DNA of 64,000 nucleotides from positions 30,680 to 94,679 of the forward strand of contig JAFUBX010000004.1 in NCBI GenBank assembly GCA_017459985.1, in the 5' to 3' direction. The notes under the pieces are model-generated. The model made no database searches. It saw only the letters and a program-made list of their open reading frames with translations, and was not told the DNA's origin. The stretch is from Parasporobacterium sp. GTDB lineage: Bacteria > Bacillota > Clostridia > Lachnospirales > Lachnospiraceae. Each line of letters begins with the position of its first letter. Position 1 is the first letter of the stretch. Below are positions 57,623-64,000 of this stretch, one piece after another. The translations under genes were made by a program, and so were the position numbers.

Positions 57623-59939
57623 AACAGATGTAAAAGTGATCATCGGTGGATTGCTCCACGACATCGGGAAAGTTGTATACCGGACCGGGGACAAGCAGAA
57701 TCATTCTGCCAGCGGAGCAAAATTTATCAGGGAAGAGTTGGGGATTGAAGACCAGGAAATAATTGATTCTGTTCTGTATCATCACAAATCTGCTTTGGTA
57801 AATGCTGATATACGTGAGGATTCTACAGCGTATATCACATATATTGCTGATAATATTGCATCAGCTACAGACAGGAGAAAAAAGGAGACAGAAGATTACG
57901 GCTTTGAGATGTCGCTCCCTCTGCAGCCGGTTTTCAATATCCTGAACGGAAACCATGAAGAGATGTATTATCATCCGGATATGGTAACCAGGGAGATCAA
58001 CTTCCCAATGAAAGAAAAAATCCCATTTACCAGCGGGTTTTACCAGAACGTAATGCGTATATTAGGGGATGCGCTTAAAGCTGTGGAATGGAATGAGGCA
58101 TATGTGAATTCCATTCTTTCCGCATTTGAACAGACCTGCAGTTATGTGCCATCTTCTACATCGAAGGGGGAAGTTGCAGATATCTCTCTATACGATCATA
58201 TTAAACTCACAGGGGCATTTAACAGTTGTATTTATCAGTATCTGAAGGAGCACGGAATCACAGATTATCGGAAGGAATTGCTGGAAAATGAGGCTGAATT
58301 CTTTGCAAAGCCCGTAGCATTGTTATATGAGATAGATCTTTCCGGAATTCAGGATTTTATCTATACGATCCATACAAAAGATGCACTGAAAATGCTTCGG
58401 GCCAGGTCCTTTTACCTGGAAATTCTGATGGAGCATGTGGAGGATATGCTGCTGGAGCGGCTGTCCCTGTCCCGTGCGAATATCATGTATTCAGGCGGAG
58501 GACATTCCTATATGTTCCTGCCAAATACGGGAGACGTTAAACAAGTTCTTGATCAATTCGGCCATGAAATAAATGATTGGCTCAGAGAAACTTTTGATGT
58601 TTCTCTGTATATGGCATATGGATACACGGAAGCATCTCCGGACGCATTGAGAAACAATCCGGAAGGCTCTTATAAAGAATTGTTCCGAAATGTTGGTAAA
58701 GAGATCAGTAAAAGGAAAGAAAACAGATATACCGCAGAGGAGATCATTCATTTGAATACGGTATCTGCAAGTTCGTATGAGCATGAATGCAAAGTTTGCA
58801 AAAAGCTTTCTTCTGTGGATGAAGATGATTTATGCCCGATATGCAGTGCGTTAAAAGCAAGCTCGAAAGATATCCTGTATCAGCCTTTTTTTACGATTAT
58901 GAAGAATGCGGCAGCCGGCCTTCCCCTTCCCGGAGGATATTCCCTGGTTGCGGAATCAGAAGAATCTCTCAGGAAGCGGATGGGGGAAGACAGTTCTTTT
59001 GTCAGGGCATACGCGAAGAACAATTATTATACAGGGCTGAATGTAGCGTCCAAATTATGGGTCGCTAATTATACAACCGGACAGACGTTTGAGGAACTTT
59101 CGGAAAGAGCGGAAGGGATCCATCGGCTTGCAGTCCTCCGTGCGGATGTCGACAATCTGGGAAAAACATTTGTACAGGGATTCGAGGAACAATACAGTAC
59201 GGTATCCAGAACAGCAACACTTTCCAGGCATCTGTCCCTGTTCTTCAAGTATTATATCAACGGGATACTGGAAAAAGGGAATATGAGCCTGTCAGAACCA
59301 AAAGGGAACGGGAGGAATGTTTCAATCGTGTACTCCGGAGGGGATGACCTGTTCCTTGTGGGGGCATGGAATGAAGTGATCGAAGCAGCTTTGGATATCC
59401 GAAATGCGTTCCATAAATACACACAGGGAACTCTGACGATTTCGTCCGGAATTGGCATTTTTCAATCGGGATATCCGATCAGCCAGATGGCGTTGGATTC
59501 CGGGATACTGGAAGATGATTCCAAGGATTACCCCGGGAAAAATGCCGTTACTCTGTTTCCGGACGGCGGCTATTATAAACGGGATGGCAAAACACTTAAT
59601 GATTCCACCTATCCCTGGGATGAATTTGAACAGAAGGTAGTCGAGGAGAAATACCGGTTGTTGAGATCTTACTTTATGGCGTCCGGGGAGCGGGGAAATT
59701 CATTCCTCTACCATTTGTTGGAATTGATCCGTAACTGCGATAATAAGATCAATTTTGCGCGGTATGTATATCTGCTTTCCCGTATGGAACCGGATCAGAA
59801 AGCAGATCCGGATGAAAAGAAGCTCTTTCGGGAATTCTCAAAAAATATGTATGACTGGATTCAGAATGAGACTGACCGGAGAGAATTAAAAACTGCTATT
59901 TATATTTATGCATACATTAACAGGGAGGAGACATTATGA
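57615..59939 (+). CDS. csm1: Cas10/Csm1, type III-A large subunit
   Basis: Signature subunit of the type III-A effector complex, 774 residues. The N-terminal HD nuclease motif is LLHDIGK (His15-Asp16), a zinc-binding CKVCKK...CPICS segment lies near 392-415, and the palm domain has YSGGDDLFLVG, with the cyclase GGDD at 575-578. Intact HD and GGDD sites predict both single-strand DNA cleavage and cyclic oligoadenylate synthesis on target RNA binding. It overlaps cas6 by 8 bp and csm2 by 4 bp. No Csm6/CARF effector that would use the cyclic oligoadenylate is visible in the window. Confidence 0.97.
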   Translation: MNETDVKVIIGGLLHDIGKVVYRTGDKQNHSASGAKFIREELGIEDQEIIDSVLYHHKSALVNADIREDSTAYITYIADNIASATDRRKKETEDYGFEMSLPLQPVFNILNGNHEEMYYHPDMVTREINFPMKEKIPFTSGFYQNVMRILGDALKAVEWNEAYVNSILSAFEQTCSYVPSSTSKGEVADISLYDHIKLTGAFNSCIYQYLKEHGITDYRKELLENEAEFFAKPVALLYEIDLSGIQDFIYTIHTKDALKMLRARSFYLEILMEHVEDMLLERLSLSRANIMYSGGGHSYMFLPNTGDVKQVLDQFGHEINDWLRETFDVSLYMAYGYTEASPDALRNNPEGSYKELFRNVGKEISKRKENRYTAEEIIHLNTVSASSYEHECKVCKKLSSVDEDDLCPICSALKASSKDILYQPFFTIMKNAAAGLPLPGGYSLVAESEESLRKRMGEDSSFVRAYAKNNYYTGLNVASKLWVANYTTGQTFEELSERAEGIHRLAVLRADVDNLGKTFVQGFEEQYSTVSRTATLSRHLSLFFKYYINGILEKGNMSLSEPKGNGRNVSIVYSGGDDLFLVGAWNEVIEAALDIRNAFHKYTQGTLTISSGIGIFQSGYPISQMALDSGILEDDSKDYPGKNAVTLFPDGGYYKRDGKTLNDSTYPWDEFEQKVVEEKYRLLRSYFMASGERGNSFLYHLLELIRNCDNKINFARYVYLLSRMEPDQKADPDEKKLFREFSKNMYDWIQNETDRRELKTAIYIYAYINREETL

Positions 59940-60337
59940 TACTTGATGAATCAACATATGTGGGAACCGCCGAACAGTCGATTTTAAAACTGCGGGACAC
60001 AAGTACAAAACCAAAACCAAATGGAAAAACTTCTGTGGATTGGATCACGACATCCCAGATCAGGAATCTTCTTGCAATGTCTGCAGACATCTATAACGAG
60101 ATCCTGGGGAAAGAAGAAAAACTGAGTCCGGAAATCAATGCCCGGATCGATTACCTTCGTGTCCGCTGCGTTTATGCCGCAGGAAGAGATCCGAAAGTCA
60201 AGAGATTTATTGATTCAACGCATATCCTGGATGCCCTGAAGGAGGTTAATGGGAGCCGGAAGCGGTTTATCGTCTTTAATCATTATATGGAAGCATTAGT
60301 AGCATTTCATAAATTTTATGGTGGAAAAGAACAGTAG
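59936..60337 (+). CDS. csm2: Csm2, type III-A small subunit
   Basis: Helical protein of 133 residues that forms the inner filament of the Csm complex. The central part (WITTSQIRNLLAMSADIYNEILGKEEKLSPEINARIDYLRVRCVYAAGRDPKVKRFIDST) fits Csm2, whose conserved feature is a helix with R.K.F. Its start overlaps the cas10 stop by 4 bp (ATGA), and csm3 follows after 12 bp. Confidence 0.92.
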   Translation: MILDESTYVGTAEQSILKLRDTSTKPKPNGKTSVDWITTSQIRNLLAMSADIYNEILGKEEKLSPEINARIDYLRVRCVYAAGRDPKVKRFIDSTHILDALKEVNGSRKRFIVFNHYMEALVAFHKFYGGKEQ

Positions 60338-60349
60338 GGGGACAGAAGA

Positions 60350-61006
60350 ATGTTTGCTAAAATTCAGATTACAGGTCGTATAGAAGTATTAACAGGAATG
60401 CATATCGGGGGAAATGGCGCATTTGCCGCGATCGGTGCGGTAGATTCCCCTGTTATTAAGGACAGCATTAGCAATCTTCCGCTGCTTCCGGGAAGTTCCC
60501 TGAAAGGAAAAATGAGGACGCTTTTGGCAAAAGCCTATAATGAGAAGCCGGTTGCTCCTGATCAGGATGATGAGCGCCTGCTAAGGTTATTTGGAAGCGC
60601 AAATAAAAACCATGTGCATGCCGGTAGACTGCAGTTCTCCGATATGGTTCTTTCCAATGCAGAGCAGCTTCATAAACGAGATGTTGAAAGTATGACGGAA
60701 ATCAAATTCGAAAACTCTATAAACCGTCAGACAGCTGTCGCAACCCCAAGACAGATCGAACGGGTGATCCGTGGTGCGGAATTTGAACTGAATCTTATCT
60801 ATGAATGTACCGATAAAGAAGAATTCGTTACTGATATGAAGATCCTTTCGGAGGGAATGAAACTGCTTGAACTGGATTATATTGGAGGCAGTGGATCAAG
60901 AGGATACGGAAAGGTTAAGTTCCATGATATAGAAGCAGTCCCTGTATTTGGAGATGTTGAAGACAGTATTATGGAGCAGATGAACGGAATATTTGCTGAA
61001 ATCTGA
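60350..61006 (+). CDS. csm3: Csm3, type III-A backbone subunit (target RNA nuclease)
   Basis: RAMP protein of 218 residues forming the Csm complex backbone on the crRNA. IQITGRIEVLTGMHIGG is the RAMP start; the conserved Asp32 in AVDSPVIKD is the residue that cuts target RNA at 6-nt intervals, and PLLPGSSLKGKMRTLL and GSGSRGYGKVKF are the glycine-rich RAMP blocks. AGGGGGAC precedes ATG 60350. Confidence 0.96.
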   Translation: MFAKIQITGRIEVLTGMHIGGNGAFAAIGAVDSPVIKDSISNLPLLPGSSLKGKMRTLLAKAYNEKPVAPDQDDERLLRLFGSANKNHVHAGRLQFSDMVLSNAEQLHKRDVESMTEIKFENSINRQTAVATPRQIERVIRGAEFELNLIYECTDKEEFVTDMKILSEGMKLLELDYIGGSGSRGYGKVKFHDIEAVPVFGDVEDSIMEQMNGIFAEI

Positions 61007-61016
61007 GGGAGACGGT

Positions 61017-61946
61017 ATGAAATATCAATTATTCAGGCTCAGTTTTACAACCGGTGTTCATTTTGGAACAACGTCATTGGAAGAGAGCGGTTTTCTGTTT
61101 GCAGCTGACACGCTGTTCTCGGCATTATGTATCGAAGCACTGAAACAGGGGGATCGTTATTTTGAACTTTTTTACAGTTCGGTAAAAGAGGGGAAGCTCC
61201 TGTTCTCTGATGGACTTCCATATATCAATGACAGTTTCTATATTCCAAGGCCGCATCTGTATATCGAAAGACAGGCATCCGGCGACTCCGGACAGAAAAA
61301 AGCAGTCAGGAAACTGACCCATCTTCCGGTTGATTCTCTAAAGGATTACCTGGCGGGTAATATGGATTTTGAAAAGGAAGGCAACATCTTCCGGAATATC
61401 GGGAAATACAGTTCAAGAACCAGTGCTGCTGTACGAGGAAGAGAAGATTCCCTGCCATACAGGATCGGGATTTTTAATTTCATGGAAAACGCAGGGATTT
61501 ACATCCTTGTCGTGGCCGCTGATGACAAGCTGCTAAAGGAAACAGAGGAGTTGCTTATAGCACTCTCTTTTACCGGGATCGGCGGACGGAGATCTCAGGG
61601 ACTGGGAAAATATGATTTGTTTCTCGAAAAAAAGCTCCCGGAAAGTCTGCATGCTGGATTAGAAGCAGGATGCCGCCATTATATGACATTGTCTATATCC
61701 ATGCCGCAGAAGGAGGAACTGGAAAACGTGATTCCGGAGGCCGGATATAAGCTGGTCAAGAGGAGCGGATTTGTTTTTTCTGATTCCTATGCGGAAAGCT
61801 TTCAAAGAAAAAAGGATTTTTATCTGTTTTCTTCCGGGTCCTGTTTTACAACACGTTTTAACGGGGATGTCTATGATGTTTCAGGATTTGGAAGTCATCC
61901 TGTCTATCGATACGCAAAACCAATTTTTATCGGGGTGGATCAATGA
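61017..61946 (+). CDS. csm4: Csm4, type III-A crRNA tag-binding subunit
   Basis: RAMP protein of 309 residues that holds the 5' tag of the crRNA next to Cas10. FLFAADTLFSALCIEAL and FTGIGGRRSQGLGKYDL (glycine-rich loop) are typical. ATG 61017 (MKYQLFRLSF) follows GAGGGAGACGG; the upstream frame extension has no support. The C-terminus ends GVDQ, and the stop overlaps the csm5 start (ATGA). Confidence 0.94.
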   Translation: MKYQLFRLSFTTGVHFGTTSLEESGFLFAADTLFSALCIEALKQGDRYFELFYSSVKEGKLLFSDGLPYINDSFYIPRPHLYIERQASGDSGQKKAVRKLTHLPVDSLKDYLAGNMDFEKEGNIFRNIGKYSSRTSAAVRGREDSLPYRIGIFNFMENAGIYILVVAADDKLLKETEELLIALSFTGIGGRRSQGLGKYDLFLEKKLPESLHAGLEAGCRHYMTLSISMPQKEELENVIPEAGYKLVKRSGFVFSDSYAESFQRKKDFYLFSSGSCFTTRFNGDVYDVSGFGSHPVYRYAKPIFIGVDQ

Positions 61947-63049
61947 AAGAATATCTGAAAAAATACGAAATAGTCCTTACCGCCAGAGGTCCTGTATTTA
62001 TCGGGAGCGGAAAGGACATTATGAAAAAAGAATATATCCTCATCCCTGGGTCTGATAAGATCATAGTACCGGATATTGGAAAAATGTACTCTGACTTATC
62101 AATAATGGGGAAAGATCGGAAATTTGAGCAGTTTCTTCTGTCAAAAACGAATGAAGGACTTGGAAACTGGCTCAGGGCTGAGCGTATCACAGATTCACAG
62201 ATCCTGAAATGGAAAAAATATGAACTGGATATGGGAGATACGATTCAGGAGAAGGGAAGGCCTTTGCAGATCCTGGCATTTATCAAGGATCCTTATGGAA
62301 ATCCTTATATTCCCGGAAGTTCCTTAAAAGGAATGTTGAGGACGATCCTGCTTTATTGGGAGATCAGCAATAATCCGCAGAGGTTTCAGGGGATAAAAAC
62401 GGATATCAGGAGAGAACTAAACGGAAATGATCGGATAAAACGCAATACGTTCTTGTCAAAGGAAGAAAAGAAGATTGAAGCGGAGGTGTTTAACATTCTG
62501 GATCGGTCAAATAAAAAAACAGATATGGTCAATGATCATCTCTCAGGTCTGATTGTCAGTGACAGTCTTCCGTTGTCGGTGGAAGATCTCGCTTTATGCC
62601 AGAAAGTTGAATATCATGTCGATGCGAAAATGAGTTCTTTAAATATTCTGAGGGAATGTCTTAAACCGGGGACTCAGATCCGGTTTACTTTGTCCATCGA
62701 TACTACAAAATGCAAATACAGCGCAAATGATATTGTGAAAGCGGTTGCATTATTTGCTGAAGACTATTACCGCCTTTTTATAAACAAATTCCGTTTTGCG
62801 GAAAAACCGGGGAAGGATTCTGTATGGTTAGGCGGCGGTACAGGTTTCTTTACAAAAACGGTCATGTATTCCCTTTTTAAAGAAAATGCAGTATCCGCAG
62901 TACAGAATATGTTTGAAAAAACAGTTAACCAGAAATCGCATGGACACCGGTTTGATTATAAATCAGGAGTTTCTCCTCATATACTGAAGATGACGAAGTA
63001 TAAAGGAGAGTTCTATCATTTCGGAGAGTGTGGTATTCAGATTAATTAA
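61943..63049 (+). CDS. csm5: Csm5, type III-A crRNA 3'-end subunit
   Basis: RAMP protein of 368 residues that caps the 3' end of the crRNA and helps mature it. The start YEIVLTARGPVFIGSGKDIMKKEYIL is the Csm5 RAMP block, PYIPGSSLKGMLRTILL the conserved loop, and WLGGGTGFFTKT is typical of the C-terminal domain. It is the last cas gene, 138 bp before the first repeat. The gene order cas6-cas10-csm2-csm3-csm4-csm5 is complete for interference without Csm6. Confidence 0.95.
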   Translation: MKEYLKKYEIVLTARGPVFIGSGKDIMKKEYILIPGSDKIIVPDIGKMYSDLSIMGKDRKFEQFLLSKTNEGLGNWLRAERITDSQILKWKKYELDMGDTIQEKGRPLQILAFIKDPYGNPYIPGSSLKGMLRTILLYWEISNNPQRFQGIKTDIRRELNGNDRIKRNTFLSKEEKKIEAEVFNILDRSNKKTDMVNDHLSGLIVSDSLPLSVEDLALCQKVEYHVDAKMSSLNILRECLKPGTQIRFTLSIDTTKCKYSANDIVKAVALFAEDYYRLFINKFRFAEKPGKDSVWLGGGTGFFTKTVMYSLFKENAVSAVQNMFEKTVNQKSHGHRFDYKSGVSPHILKMTKYKGEFYHFGECGIQIN

Positions 63050-63187
63050 TCTTTTGCGCCGATATGCTAAAAATCAACCTTTTTGAATCATTCCACCCAA
63101 TAAACAAGAACAGAATTTCAGGATCATCTGTTTCAGCCGCAAAGTATATCCTGGAAAAGCGTAAATACTGCTTTGTTTTTGGGTAGG
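63050..63187 (+). promoter_or_regulatory. CRISPR leader region
   Basis: A 138-bp AT-rich, gene-free segment between csm5 and the first repeat. The proximity of the variant-bearing repeats and the repeat orientation (tag-like ACGGAAAT at the right end) both support this as the leader. No confident -10/-35 was assigned; the GTTTTTGGG stretch lies just before the first repeat. Confidence 0.75.
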
Positions 63188-64000
63188 ATTGAGATATAGA
63201 TTCCCCGTGGAGGGGACGGAAATATACTGGATGTATCTATCAGCGGATTTTGCAGTATTGAGATATAGATTCCCCGTGGAGGGGACGGAAATCCGATACG
63301 GGAAGTGCATCATCCGCAACGCTGAATTGAGATATAGATTCCCCGTGGAGGGGACGGAAATAGGTGTACCACTTCCCGGTTGTAAGATCCTCGGTGAATT
63401 GAGATATAGATTCCCCGTGGAGGGGACGGAAATGATACATCTTGTGTAGCCATGATCAGATGAATTCTATTGAGATATAGATTCCCCGTGAAGGGGACGG
63501 AAATCACGAGGTCAAAATCGCCCTTGTCGATCTGAAAAGAATTGAGATATAGATTCCCCGTGAAGGGGACGGAAATATGGTTTCTGCTGTCGGTTTCAAA
63601 CTGTTTTTTTATTGAGATATAGATTCCCCGTGAAGGGGACGGAAATTGATTTAGCCTAATGTAACGCTCGTACAAAGAGATTGAGATATAGATTCCCCGT
63701 GAAGGGGACGGAAATGCAAGACTTCGGATATCATGCTTTTCTGACAATTATTGAGATATAGATTCCCCGTGAAGGGGACGGAAATGATGTATCCATGCTC
63801 AATCTTGTCCCGCACTTCATTGAGATATAGATTCCCCGTGAAGGGGACGGAAATATTCTGCAACCAGTGTTTTTACTGCCATTCCATTTTATTGAGATAT
63901 AGATTCCCCGTGAAGGGGACGGAAATTCCTTGTAAGGTGCTTGTTGTTCTCTTTACATTATTGAGATATAGATTCCCCGTGAAGGGGACGGAAATTCATC
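63188..64000 (+). CRISPR. CRISPR array, 12 repeats of 36 bp and 11 complete spacers, continues past the window
   Basis: Repeats start at 63188, 63257, 63326, 63398, 63469, 63541, 63611, 63680, 63750, 63819, 63891 and 63960. Spacers are 33-36 bp (33, 33, 36, 35, 36, 34, 33, 34, 33, 36, 33). Each repeat begins ATTGAGATATAGATT, holds a CCCC-GTGAA-GGGG hairpin and ends ACGGAAAT, the expected 8-nt crRNA tag for type III. Position 23 is G in the first four repeats and A in the other eight. Transcription toward increasing coordinates is predicted from the tag position. The last five bases start a twelfth spacer. No spacer matched other DNA in this window by eye. Confidence 0.98.

Noticed and set aside
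63224-63959. Self-targeting spacers against genes in this window
   Set aside because: None of the eleven spacers matched any part of the window by eye; a full search was not possible.

Overview
The window looks like chromosomal DNA of a low-to-medium GC Firmicute, most likely a gut clostridium of the Lachnospiraceae type. The signs are strong Shine-Dalgarno sequences, a tandem glycine riboswitch before an AGCS symporter, PadR/DUF1700/DUF4097 and UvrX/YolD-like cassettes, partner-switching proteins, the non-mevalonate enzyme IspE, and a type III-A CRISPR system. The species is inferred from gene content only. No rRNA, tRNA, integrase or transposase gene was seen.

Layout. 1-4.4 kb: the 3' part of an SSS symporter, then a carrier protein, MBOAT O-acyltransferase and DltD/SGNH-like protein that resemble a cell-surface acylation module; a matching DltA-like adenylating enzyme lies separately at 15.7 kb. 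4.5-4.8 kb: a striking array of twelve 9-bp sites, alternating in orientation with an exact 26-bp period, upstream of a PAP2-like membrane protein. 5.6-29 kb: mostly housekeeping genes (glycine-riboswitch AGCS symporter, AsnA, DUF815 ATPase, FTR-like protein, YgiQ radical SAM, Dus, serine acetyltransferase, acyltransferase-3, ABC exporter, barnase lipoprotein with barstar, IspE, GntR, PlsC-MurI, IleS). 29-36 kb: LytTR regulator, a four-gene peptide ABC transporter, MATE pump. 36-41.9 kb: Y-family polymerase/YolD, PadR operon, ZIP transporter.

43-49.7 kb is a signalling block: histidine kinase, winged-helix response regulator, a STAS-kinase-HATPase fusion, a PHP phosphoesterase, a HAMP-PP2C phosphatase and a stand-alone STAS protein. 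It reads as a two-component system coupled to RsbW/RsbV-type partner switching. 49.8-56.3 kb is an accessory stretch of small membrane proteins, a methyltransferase, an MBL hydrolase, a phosphatase, a DUF4143 ATPase and many short repeats.

56.8-64 kb holds cas6-cas10-csm2-csm3-csm4-csm5 followed by a CRISPR array (12 repeats visible, running off the window). No adaptation genes and no cyclic-oligoadenylate effector are visible.

The intergenic DNA is unusually rich in short palindromic repeat families (at least five), several in clusters. Several conserved enzymes carry low-complexity insertions or tails. Assignments rest on motif recognition by eye; no database search was possible.
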